DNA of 52,794 nt from Pedobacter sp. UBA4863 (GTDB lineage Bacteria > Bacteroidota > Bacteroidia > Sphingobacteriales > Sphingobacteriaceae): the NCBI RefSeq assembly GCF_002399615.1, contig NZ_DHDZ01000049.1:19606-72399 (forward strand). Direction: 5' to 3'. Positions 8,263-15,841 of this stretch are shown here, piece after piece. The notes under the pieces were generated by a model. That model was given only the letters and a program-made list of their open reading frames with translations, did not search any database and was not told the DNA's origin. The stretch's first letter is position 1; every line of letters starts with the position of its first letter. The position numbers and the translations under genes are program-made.

Positions 8263-10236
8263 ATGCAAAAAACATTATTGAAATCTTTTGCGGTTGTGTT
8301 AACCGTTTTATTGGGACAATTAAGTTTCGCCCAAGATAAGCCCGCGGCAAAATATGTGCCCGAAGAAGCTTTTAGTCCGCTGTTTTACACCCAAAATGGT
8401 AACGAATATCGCTCTGCAAGCGGTGCTCCTGGTGCAAAGTATTGGCAAAATAGGGTAGATTACAACATCAGCGCAAGTCTTGATGAAGCTACCAATAAAA
8501 TTAAAGCAACCATTACCATTACCTACAAGAACAATAGCCCCGAAAAACTACCTTACTTATGGTTGCAGCTAGATCAAAATTCGTTTGGCGAAAATTCTCG
8601 TGGGCAAGCTATTACTCCGGCCAAAAGCAGGTACGGGGCGCAAGGCGAAAACTTTAAAGGCGGATATAATATTTCTAACCTATCGGTTTCGCAAAAAGCA
8701 AAGCCTGTAAAGTTTACTTCTTTAATAGAAGATACACGTATGCAAATCCGTTTAGACCAAGCCATGGCCGCTAATGGCGATGTGATAGTTATTAAAATGG
8801 ATTACACTTATACCTTGCCGGTATTAGGTTCGGACAGAACGGGACACTTAACTACCAAGAATGGCGAAATTTTTGCTGTTGCACAATGGTTCCCGCGTAT
8901 GAGTGTGTATGACGACGTGCTGGGATGGAATACCTTGCCTTACTGGGGTGCTGGTGAGTTTTATTGCGAATACGGCGATATTACGTTCGATGTTACCGTG
9001 CCGGCAAGTCATCTGGTAATGGGCTCTGGAGAATTGCTAAATCCGCAAGAAGTATTTACTGCCGAGCAGTTTAAACGTTGGAACGAAGCAAAAAACAGTG
9101 ATAAAACAGTTCACATCAGGTCTGAAGCCGAAGTAACCGATCCAAAATCTCGCCCTGCTAAAGATAAATTAACTTGGAAATTTAAAATGACAAATACGCG
9201 TGATGCAGCTTGGGCTTCATCAAAAGCTTTTGTTCTTGATGCTGCACGTATCAATTTACCAAGTGGTAAGAAATCGTTGGCCGTTTCGGCGCATCCGGTA
9301 GAGAGCAATGGGATGGATAGTTATGGCAGAGGGGTAGAATATGTAAAGGCTTCGATAGAGCATTATTCAAAAATGTGGTACGAATATCCTTATCCAATGG
9401 CAGTAAATGTGGCTACAAATATTGGAGGTATGGAATATCCAGGTATTGTTTTTTGCGGCTGGAAAGCGAAGAAAGGCAGTGCTTGGGGCGTTATCGATCA
9501 TGAATTTGGACACATCTGGTTCCCAATGATTGTAGGTTCTAACGAACGTAAGTTTGGTTGGATGGACGAAGGTTTTAATACGTTTATCAACGATTTGTCG
9601 AGCGCTGAATTTAACAACGGCGAATACAAACCACGTAAAATGAATATGAACGCCATCGGTAAATCTGTTATCGGAAATCCGAGATACGAAAACATGATGC
9701 TTATTCCAGACGGTATGATAGAAGCAAATATCGGGATTAACTTATACTATAAACCAAGTTGGGCGCTACATATACTAAGAGATCAAATTTTAGGTAGAGA
9801 TCGTTTCGATTTTGCCTTTAAACAATACATCAATAACTGGGCTTATAAGCACCCAACTCCTAATGATTTTTTCCGTACCATGGAAAATGCTGCTGGCGAA
9901 GATTTAAGTTGGTTTTGGAAAAGTTGGTTCTTGAACAACTGGAAAATGGATCAAGGTATTTCAGCAGTGAAAGAAGTAAAAAACAATGGCGCAATAACAG
10001 CTTACACCATAAAGGTGGATAATTTAGATAAAATGCCAATGCCAATTATCTTAGGAATTAAAACTAAAAGTGGCAAAACCGCAGTTGTAAAAGTTCCTGT
10101 TGATGTTTGGATGAAAAATACAAGCTGGTTGGTAACTTACCCAACAACTGAAGAAGTTGTAGAAGTAGTGCTAGACCCAGAACAAGTATTGCCAGATAGC
10201 AATGCCGACAACAATAAATGGACGGCCGGAAATTAA
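8263..10236 (+). CDS. exported M1-family metallopeptidase
   Basis: A 657-residue gluzincin peptidase with a signal peptide (MQKTLLKSFAVVLTVLLGQ..FAQ). The zinc site is complete: H413-E-F-G-H417 with the third ligand E436, 18 residues further on in WMDEG, the HExxH-x18-E spacing of family M1. The substrate-binding motif usually written GxMEN is GGMEYPG here, so the Asn is replaced by Tyr, as in the divergent Bacteroidota branch of the family. A Tyr-rich stretch (LYYKPSWAL) could supply the transition-state tyrosine. It probably trims peptides in the periplasm or at the cell surface. A clear terminator follows at 10261. Confidence 0.9.
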   Translation: MQKTLLKSFAVVLTVLLGQLSFAQDKPAAKYVPEEAFSPLFYTQNGNEYRSASGAPGAKYWQNRVDYNISASLDEATNKIKATITITYKNNSPEKLPYLWLQLDQNSFGENSRGQAITPAKSRYGAQGENFKGGYNISNLSVSQKAKPVKFTSLIEDTRMQIRLDQAMAANGDVIVIKMDYTYTLPVLGSDRTGHLTTKNGEIFAVAQWFPRMSVYDDVLGWNTLPYWGAGEFYCEYGDITFDVTVPASHLVMGSGELLNPQEVFTAEQFKRWNEAKNSDKTVHIRSEAEVTDPKSRPAKDKLTWKFKMTNTRDAAWASSKAFVLDAARINLPSGKKSLAVSAHPVESNGMDSYGRGVEYVKASIEHYSKMWYEYPYPMAVNVATNIGGMEYPGIVFCGWKAKKGSAWGVIDHEFGHIWFPMIVGSNERKFGWMDEGFNTFINDLSSAEFNNGEYKPRKMNMNAIGKSVIGNPRYENMMLIPDGMIEANIGINLYYKPSWALHILRDQILGRDRFDFAFKQYINNWAYKHPTPNDFFRTMENAAGEDLSWFWKSWFLNNWKMDQGISAVKEVKNNGAITAYTIKVDNLDKMPMPIILGIKTKSGKTAVVKVPVDVWMKNTSWLVTYPTTEEVVEVVLDPEQVLPDSNADNNKWTAGN

Positions 10237-10260
10237 AAGCTAGCTAATATTTTAATATTC

Positions 10261-10298
10261 AAAAATCCCGTAAGGTTTATGCTTTACGGGATTTTTTT
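10261..10298 (+). terminator. Rho-independent terminator after the M1 peptidase gene
   Basis: Perfect 13-bp stem (arm AAAAATCCCGTAA, 10261-10273 with 10284-10296) and a T tract, 24 bp past the stop. Confidence 0.92.
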
Positions 10299-10545
10299 AT
10301 GATTATGTATGTTTCGCGTTGTGGGGAAGTTGCAAACTTGGGTTTCAGAATTATTAAATAGAGAAATGTTATTTTACTTGCGCTACACCTTTGCTAGCTA
10401 CTTGGTGTTGTGGGTTGTGTTTTCTCAGCTGCTTGTTCGGTAAAAAGGCTATTTTAGCAAATAACAGCCTAGCCCGATACCAAGACTTACCGAGCCGAGT
10501 GTGTTTTTACCACAAATTGGCTGGGTAATTTTCTACTAATCCTGC
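10299..10545 (+). other. gene-free stretch with a nested hairpin (possible structured RNA)
   Basis: No open frame of note. At 10435-10495 an outer 9-bp stem (GTTCGGTAA with TTACCGAGC, one G-U pair) encloses an inner hairpin at 10446-10470 (AGGCT/AGCCT plus ATTT/AAAT with a 3-nt bulge). This could be a small RNA or a leader, but no good promoter precedes it. Confidence 0.3.
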
Positions 10546-10553
10546 TACCTTTG
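10546..10553 (+). promoter_or_regulatory. -7 element TACCTTTG of the VF530 gene
   Basis: Perfect TAnnTTTG match ending 3 nt before the ATG at 10557; predicts a leaderless transcript and excludes the TTG at 10551 as start. Confidence 0.6.
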
Positions 10554-10556
10554 TGT

Positions 10557-10781
10557 ATGCCAACAACAGAACAAAAAAATAATCCATTACACGGAAAAAC
10601 ACTCGAATACATTGTAACACAATTGAGCGAGCATTATGGTTGGGCAGAATTGGGGTACCTGTTGCGTTTTAATTGTTTTATTATTGATCCTAGCGTTAAA
10701 TCTAGTCTAAAGTTTTTGCGCAAGCACGAATGGGCAAGAAAACAAACAGAACAACTTTATATCGATACGTTTTATAAATAG
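10557..10781 (+). CDS. VF530 (DUF2132) family small DNA-binding-like protein
   Basis: A 74-residue protein matching the VF530 family almost end to end: NPLHGKTLEYIV, EHYGWAELG, NCFIIDPSVKSSLKFLRK and WAR are the conserved blocks. VF530 of Vibrio fischeri has a fold suggesting DNA binding, but no specific target is established. The start is placed at the ATG at 10557 rather than the in-frame TTG two codons upstream because the -7 element overlaps that TTG. It stands alone between a terminator and the PagL-like gene, which has its own promoter. Confidence 0.88.
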   Translation: MPTTEQKNNPLHGKTLEYIVTQLSEHYGWAELGYLLRFNCFIIDPSVKSSLKFLRKHEWARKQTEQLYIDTFYK

Positions 10782-10802
10782 CCTAGGCCTAAATAATTTT
10801 TA

Positions 10803-10810
10803 TATTTTTG
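10803..10810 (+). promoter_or_regulatory. -7 element TATTTTTG of the PagL-like gene
   Basis: Perfect TAnnTTTG match 21 nt before the ATG at 10832. Confidence 0.5.
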
Positions 10811-10831
10811 GCTTATCAACCTTTTAGATAA

Positions 10832-11944
10832 ATGTATAGTTTAATTAAACATTTAAAATCTTATTTCGTATTTGTAGCGTGGTGTATTCCGGTATTTGCT
10901 GTGGCGCAGCAAAATGTACATACCTTAGAAATAAACTTACAACAGTCAATTAATAGCTTTAGTGCTAACCAAAACAAATTGCAGGGCAATGCCTACGGTG
11001 GCGAACTAAGTTATCATTATAATGTAAACCGAGAACCCAAGAAATGGTCTAGCGATTTAGGAATACGAAGTATCGATGTAATTTTTAACTATAAGCGCAT
11101 GGCAGATGTTACCCGCATTGCAGCGCCAATTAAAGGAGAGTTTGGAGATAGCTATGGTTTGTTGGGTGGATTAACTTTCCCACTTTTTAATGTGAGTAAA
11201 TTAGATGTAGCCTTTACTCCCGGTTTTGGAATTTTATATGCCGGACAATCGTGGTTTAGCAATAAAAACCCAGTAGTAGGTAGCAAACTTAACTTTGGGC
11301 TTAAAGCAGGTTTAAAGGCAAGCTTGCCCATAAGTAATGAAATAACCCTAGGTGCAAATTTAGACGTGTTGCACTACTCTAATGGCGGTACCCGTGTGCC
11401 TAATAATGGTTTAAATGTTGTTAGTGCAGGGTTAAGTATAGCAGCGGCACTAAATAACGCAGTAGAAACGCCAACGCCTACTTTTGAAACAGAAAACTAT
11501 AAAAAACATAGCTTAGATTTGGGTATTAACCTGGGCAGAAGAGGAGTTTATCAAAGTAAAGACGGCTTGTATAGAACAGGTTTGTACGGAGGGTATAATT
11601 ATCGGGTAGCCTCGTATTTAGCTTTGAGCGCTGGGGTAGATGCCGTGTATTATCACACGGTTTATGACCCTAATAGAATTTTAGAAACTTACCAATCTAA
11701 TGCATCTTCTTTTAAAAGATGGCGGGTAGGAACAGCCATTGGTCCAGATTTATGGATGGGTAATTTCTCATTTATGGTTAAGTACGGTTATTATGTGTAT
11801 TACGATAGTTTAAAGCCTATAAAAACCTACTGGACAGCCGGTGCAAAGTATAAACTAAATAATTGGCTGGCCTTACAATCTAAAATATACATACACCAAA
11901 CCGAGGCCGATTATGTGGGCTTTGGTTTAATGTTTACTAAATAA
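10832..11944 (+). CDS. tandem PagL-like (acyloxyacyl hydrolase / lipid A deacylase) outer-membrane protein
   Basis: 370 residues with an N-terminal signal peptide (about 1-25, ending FAVAQ). The first half (about 26-205) resembles the PagL-type lipid A 3-O-deacylase barrel, including the LHYSNGG segment carrying the catalytic His and Ser. The position 14 residues after that His, Glu in Pseudomonas PagL, is Asn here. After a short linker (about 208-220) the second half (222-370) again looks like an outer-membrane barrel and ends WTAGAKYKL...QTEADYVGFGLMF, resembling a PagL C-terminus but without the HxSN motif. PagL itself is about 170 residues, so this is probably a duplicated or fused barrel. 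Catalytic activity is uncertain. Confidence 0.7.
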   Translation: MYSLIKHLKSYFVFVAWCIPVFAVAQQNVHTLEINLQQSINSFSANQNKLQGNAYGGELSYHYNVNREPKKWSSDLGIRSIDVIFNYKRMADVTRIAAPIKGEFGDSYGLLGGLTFPLFNVSKLDVAFTPGFGILYAGQSWFSNKNPVVGSKLNFGLKAGLKASLPISNEITLGANLDVLHYSNGGTRVPNNGLNVVSAGLSIAAALNNAVETPTPTFETENYKKHSLDLGINLGRRGVYQSKDGLYRTGLYGGYNYRVASYLALSAGVDAVYYHTVYDPNRILETYQSNASSFKRWRVGTAIGPDLWMGNFSFMVKYGYYVYYDSLKPIKTYWTAGAKYKLNNWLALQSKIYIHQTEADYVGFGLMFTK

Positions 11945-11945
11945 G

Positions 11946-12128
11946 ATGATTAGGTTAAACGAAGAAACTCCGCTAGATGTGCTCAATGGAATAAAGCCAG
12001 GTGATATGGTAACCGATACTTTTAGTAAAACTGGCTTGGTAGAAAGTATTGAAATGACTGATGACGGTTTGTACCGCATTTATGAGTTTATGTTGGTGAC
12101 AGGCAGGGTAATTACCATAAAAAAGTAA
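11946..12128 (+). CDS. small hypothetical protein (60 aa)
   Basis: A 60-residue protein beginning one base after the stop of the PagL-like gene, so translational coupling is likely. It has no signal peptide or membrane segment and is rich in acidic residues and beta-prone stretches (GDMVTDTF, GLYRIYEFMLV). It could form a small SH3- or KOW-like barrel, but I do not recognise a family. The codon use matches its neighbours and the frame uses a proper ATG, which supports a real gene. Confidence 0.55.
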   Translation: MIRLNEETPLDVLNGIKPGDMVTDTFSKTGLVESIEMTDDGLYRIYEFMLVTGRVITIKK

Positions 12129-12201
12129 GCATTAAAATTCAGCTTAATGATGCATTCCTTTTAATTGCAGCAGTATTTACGGAAACTAAAAAAATAAATA
12201 G

Positions 12202-13122
12202 ATGAAAAAAGCACATTTGCTATTACTCGTCATTGCACTATCGGGCTTAGCTTGCATTGCCCCAAAGCAACATTATCATATCAGTTTTAAAACAGCAAAG
12301 GAATTTCAAGATTTTTTAAATAGAAAAACATCTAGCTACCCATTATTAAGTGCACACCGTGGTGGGCCAATGCCAGGGTTTCCCGAAAATGCTATTGAAA
12401 CTTTCGAAAATGCAACCACCTATCAGCCCGTAATTATCGAGTTTGATGTGGCTCTAAGCAAAGATTCTGCTTTGGTAATTATGCACGACGATAAATTGGA
12501 TAGAACCACCACAGGTGCGGGTTTAATTTCATCTTATACCTATAACGAACTGCAAAAGTTAACTTTAAAAGACGATGATGGTAAAGTAACCAGTTTTAAA
12601 ATCCCTACGTTAGAAGCAGTATTGCATTGGGGCAAAGATAAAGTGCTTTTCACTATTGATATAAAAAGGGGAGTGCCTTACGAAAAAATTATTGCTGCGG
12701 TACGCAAAACCAAGTCAGAAACCAACGCCATCATCATTACCTACAATGCTAATCAAGCAGCTAAAGTGCATCGGTTAGCGCCCGATTTAATGATTTCGGC
12801 AACGGTGAAAAGTGTCGAAGATTTAGAGCGTTTAAACCAAATGGGCGTACCCAATGATAAAATTGTGGCGTTTGTTGGCGTGTCGGCACCTAGTAAAAGC
12901 CTGTACCAATATTTGAATAGTAAAGGCATAAGTACTATTTTAGGTACCATGGGCAACTTAGATAGAAGTGCAAAAGCAAACCTTAACAAAAATATTTATA
13001 GCGATTTAATTGCTGATGGTGCAGATGTGCTTTCTACCGATGAAGTTTCTTTAGCTGGCGAGCAGTTAAACGTTTATCGGGCAAAAAATAAATTGAAATT
13101 TAAAAATCTCTATACTAAATAA
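12202..13122 (+). CDS. glycerophosphodiester phosphodiesterase lipoprotein
   Basis: A 306-residue TIM-barrel GDPD that hydrolyses glycerophosphodiesters to an alcohol and glycerol 3-phosphate. A signal peptide ends in the lipobox LSGLAC, so the mature protein is predicted to be lipid-anchored. Motifs: HRGG (about residues 53-56), PENAIETF with the metal-binding Glu, EFDVALSKD giving the E-x-D ligand pair, and HDDKLDRTT with the second catalytic His. It is a divergent paralogue of the GDPD at 30685. gldA begins after 1 bp, so the two may be co-transcribed although no functional link is known. Confidence 0.88.
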   Translation: MKKAHLLLLVIALSGLACIAPKQHYHISFKTAKEFQDFLNRKTSSYPLLSAHRGGPMPGFPENAIETFENATTYQPVIIEFDVALSKDSALVIMHDDKLDRTTTGAGLISSYTYNELQKLTLKDDDGKVTSFKIPTLEAVLHWGKDKVLFTIDIKRGVPYEKIIAAVRKTKSETNAIIITYNANQAAKVHRLAPDLMISATVKSVEDLERLNQMGVPNDKIVAFVGVSAPSKSLYQYLNSKGISTILGTMGNLDRSAKANLNKNIYSDLIADGADVLSTDEVSLAGEQLNVYRAKNKLKFKNLYTK

Positions 13123-13123
13123 A

Positions 13124-13831
13124 TTGAGCGTAATAGTAAAGAATTTAGCCAAACATTACGGCGAACAAAAAGCAGTAAATCAAATTAGCTTTGAGGCTAA
13201 GCCTGGCCGCATATTAGGTTTTTTGGGGCCAAATGGTGCCGGTAAATCTACCACCATGAAAATGCTGACCGGTTATTTAGCACCAACCTCTGGCGAAGCC
13301 GAGATTTGTAATTTGACGATACAAACAGCACCATTGGCAGTGAAAAAACTGATTGGTTATTTGCCCGAGAACACGCCTTTGTACCTAGAGATGTATGTGC
13401 GTGAGTTCTTGGGTTTCGTTGCAGAAACTTACGGACTAAAAAATATTGCCCAACGTATAGAGGAAGTGATAAAATTAGTAGGCTTAACGCAAGAGCAACA
13501 CAAGAAAATTGGGATGCTTTCTAAAGGCTACAAACAGCGTGTGGGCTTGGCTCAGGCTATTATTCATGATCCGCAAGTGTTAATTTTAGACGAGCCTACC
13601 TCCGGATTAGATCCTAACCAATTAGCTGATATTAGAAGTTTGATAAAAAGTTTGGGTAAAGATAAAACGGTAATTATTTCTACCCACATTATGCAAGAAG
13701 TAGAGGCGCTGTGTGATGATGTTATCATTATCAACAAAGGTACGCTTGTTGCAAATACCTCAATTGCTGATTTAAGAAAAGAACATCAGCAGGCATCGTT
13801 GGAAGAAATTTTTAAAGCGTTAACTCGTTAA
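13124..13831 (+). CDS. gldA: gliding motility ABC transporter ATP-binding protein GldA
   Basis: A 235-residue ABC ATPase: Walker A GPNGAGKST (about 34-42), signature LSKGYKQR, Walker B VLILDEP and the H-loop His in STHIM. The sequence and the nearby gldF-gldG support GldA, the ATPase partner of GldF/GldG, required for gliding in Flavobacterium; in non-gliding relatives its role is unclear. It begins with TTG at 13124; the next Met lies beyond Walker A, so TTG is the only workable start. The C-terminus is shorter than the roughly 300 residues I recall for Flavobacterium GldA. gldF is not adjacent: two barrel genes and a terminator intervene. Confidence 0.85.
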   Translation: MSVIVKNLAKHYGEQKAVNQISFEAKPGRILGFLGPNGAGKSTTMKMLTGYLAPTSGEAEICNLTIQTAPLAVKKLIGYLPENTPLYLEMYVREFLGFVAETYGLKNIAQRIEEVIKLVGLTQEQHKKIGMLSKGYKQRVGLAQAIIHDPQVLILDEPTSGLDPNQLADIRSLIKSLGKDKTVIISTHIMQEVEALCDDVIIINKGTLVANTSIADLRKEHQQASLEEIFKALTR

Positions 13832-13840
13832 AATCTCTAT

Positions 13841-14377
13841 ATGAAACTTGGCATATATATCGCACTGCTTTTCTCAATTGTTTTAACAACTGTAAACGCA
13901 CAGCAGTTTCGTTTATCAGTTGCCCCAGAGTTTAATTTTCCTACTGGGAATGCATCTAGTGTAAGTGGTATTGGGTTTGGTGGGTCGCTTAAAGCGGAAA
14001 TTGGCGTGTCTGAACATTATGCCCTTACGGCCAGTAGTGGGTACAATTTGTTCATTGGTAAAAAATATTTAGGTACCCGAATACAAAATATCGAGGCCAT
14101 ACCCACTAAACTTGGGCTAAAATATTACGGCACACCAGACTTTTATATCGAAGGACAGGTTGGCGCTGCTTTTAATGGGAACAACAGTGCTAAAACTTCG
14201 TTGGTATGGTCGCCAGGATTTGGAACTTTAATCAAAACAGGGTCTAAGAAAAATAAAATCGATTTTGGCTTACGTTATGAATCTTGGACATTGAAAAGCA
14301 AAGTTTCTTCTGCAGGAATTAAAAGTTCGAATTTTGGTTTTGTAGGATTAAAGCTAGGCTACCTGTTTGGCTTGTAA
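13841..14377 (+). CDS. small outer-membrane beta-barrel protein A
   Basis: 178 residues with a signal peptide (cleavage near VNAQQ) and a C-terminal part of alternating polar and hydrophobic residues ending LGYLFGL, typical of a porin-family 8-strand barrel (OmpW/OmpA-like fold). It is paralogous to the next gene: both share the order FNFP/FAFP, GFGGSL/GVGGSL, IPTKLG/IPVKAG, GQVGAAF, DFGLRYESW/DFGARYEGW. It starts 9 bp after gldA and is probably co-transcribed with it. No function can be assigned. Confidence 0.72.
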   Translation: MKLGIYIALLFSIVLTTVNAQQFRLSVAPEFNFPTGNASSVSGIGFGGSLKAEIGVSEHYALTASSGYNLFIGKKYLGTRIQNIEAIPTKLGLKYYGTPDFYIEGQVGAAFNGNNSAKTSLVWSPGFGTLIKTGSKKNKIDFGLRYESWTLKSKVSSAGIKSSNFGFVGLKLGYLFGL

Positions 14378-14491
14378 TTTAATTAAGTGTTTGTTTTGTA
14401 TTTTTTTTATCTTTTTATGTAACTATTGGCAGAGTTATTGTGTCTATTATTCCAGTTATAAATTAATACACAAATTAAAATTATTTAAAAG

Positions 14492-15016
14492 ATGAAAAAA
14501 CTATTATTATCATTAGCTCTTGTAGCTGGCCTAGGTTTAGCTGCTAATGCACAAAGCAAAAAAGACCCAGCAATGGGTGGTTCTAAAATTGGTGTTGGTG
14601 CAGATTTTGCCTTCCCAATGGGTGATTTTGGTGACTTCTGGAATTTTGGAGTTGGCGGTTCATTAAATTTTCAAGCGCCAATTGCTAATAAAACTAATTT
14701 TGTAGGCGAAGCAGGTTATTTAAACTTTACCTCTAAAGAGTTTGCTGGTCAAACAGTTAGTTTTGGTACTATTCCAGTAAAAGCAGGTGTTAGATACTTC
14801 TTGGCTGAAAATTTTTACGCACAAGGTCAAGTTGGTGCGGCATTTTCAACTGAGAGCAATGGCGGTACTGCGTTTGTTTATGCCCCAAGTTTAGGTGTTG
14901 AGTTCCCAGTTGCCGATAAAATGGCAGTTGACTTTGGAGCACGTTATGAAGGATGGTCTAAAAATGGAACTTCTTCATTCATCGGTTTAAGAGCAGCTTT
15001 AAACTTTGGTTTGTAA
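14492..15016 (+). CDS. small outer-membrane beta-barrel protein B
   Basis: 174 residues, signal peptide MKKLLLSLALVAGLGLAANAQ, then a barrel rich in Gly and aromatic residues ending in a C-terminal hydrophobic strand (LRAALNFGL). It is a tandem paralogue of the gene at 13841, with GQVGAAF and DFGARYEGW as the best-matching blocks. A 114-bp AT-rich gap precedes it and a strong terminator follows at 15036, so it may be a separate, possibly highly expressed unit. No conserved ligand-binding motif was seen. Confidence 0.75.
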   Translation: MKKLLLSLALVAGLGLAANAQSKKDPAMGGSKIGVGADFAFPMGDFGDFWNFGVGGSLNFQAPIANKTNFVGEAGYLNFTSKEFAGQTVSFGTIPVKAGVRYFLAENFYAQGQVGAAFSTESNGGTAFVYAPSLGVEFPVADKMAVDFGARYEGWSKNGTSSFIGLRAALNFGL

Positions 15017-15035
15017 ACCATAAACAAAAAAAATC

Positions 15036-15068
15036 AAAGCCTTTCCGATTTTTCGGAAGGGCTTTTTT
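15036..15068 (+). terminator. Rho-independent terminator after barrel gene B
   Basis: 13-bp stem (15036-15048 with 15053-15065, one G-U pair) and a T run that doubles as the start of the gldF promoter region. Confidence 0.9.
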
Positions 15069-15094
15069 GTTTTAACAGATATTGTATAACTTCG
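15066..15094 (+). promoter_or_regulatory. gldF promoter: TTTG-N17-TAACTTCG
   Basis: TTTG at 15066-15069 and TAACTTCG at 15087-15094 (one mismatch to TAnnTTTG) have an allowed 17-bp spacing. Predicted start of transcription is a few bases later, giving a leader of roughly 15 nt before the ATG at 15113. Confidence 0.5.
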
Positions 15095-15112
15095 GCATCA
15101 CAATACAAAGGC

Positions 15113-15841
15113 ATGCTAGCAGTATTTAAAAGAGAGTTATTCAGTTTCCTCAGTTCATCAATGGCCTACATTACCATCGGTATTTTTTTACTGGCCTGTG
15201 GTTTAATGTTCTGGTTTTTTCCCGATACTTCCATTTTAGAATACGGTTATGCCGAAATGGATGGTTTCTTTAGTCTGGTGCCCTATCTTTTTATGTTCCT
15301 TATTTCGGCCATCGCTATGCGTTCTTTTGCCGAAGAGCGTAAAGAAGGAACTTATGTATTGTTGGCTACCCGGCCACTTACAGATTTGCAGATTATACTG
15401 GCAAAGTATTTGGCTTGCATGGTTTTGGTGCTGTTTTCGTTATTGCCTACCTTAATTTACTACTATAGTATTTCGCGTTTAGGTATGCCGCAAGGAAATA
15501 TTGATACAGGAGCTGTAATTGGTTCTTATATTGGCTTGTTTTTATTGGGTGGCGCTTTTACGTCCGTTGGCATTTTTGCGTCGTCTATTACTAAAAACCA
15601 AATCATTGCATTTGCAGTTGCGGTGTTTCTTTGTTTTTTCGCTTATAGCGGTTTCGATTCTGTTAGCCGCCTTAGCGCTTTCGAAAGCATAGAAAGTACA
15701 TTGGTTAATTTAGGCATTGCCGAGCATTACCAATCCATAAGCAGGGGCGTTTTAGATACTAGGGATGTTGTTTATTTCATCACCTTTGTGGCTTTGTTTT
15801 TAGGTTTAACTAAATTGGCAATAGGAGGTAGAAAATGGTAG
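15113..15841 (+). CDS. gldF: gliding motility ABC transporter permease GldF
   Basis: 242-residue integral membrane protein with about six hydrophobic segments, of the ABC-2 permease type. The cytoplasmic motif RSFAEERKEGTYVLL after TM2 is characteristic of GldF and related permeases. It partners GldA and GldG. The start codon of gldG lies inside the last codons of this gene (overlap 15835-15841), a coupled arrangement. It has its own promoter right after the preceding terminator, which separates it from gldA. Confidence 0.9.
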   Translation: MLAVFKRELFSFLSSSMAYITIGIFLLACGLMFWFFPDTSILEYGYAEMDGFFSLVPYLFMFLISAIAMRSFAEERKEGTYVLLATRPLTDLQIILAKYLACMVLVLFSLLPTLIYYYSISRLGMPQGNIDTGAVIGSYIGLFLLGGAFTSVGIFASSITKNQIIAFAVAVFLCFFAYSGFDSVSRLSAFESIESTLVNLGIAEHYQSISRGVLDTRDVVYFITFVALFLGLTKLAIGGRKW

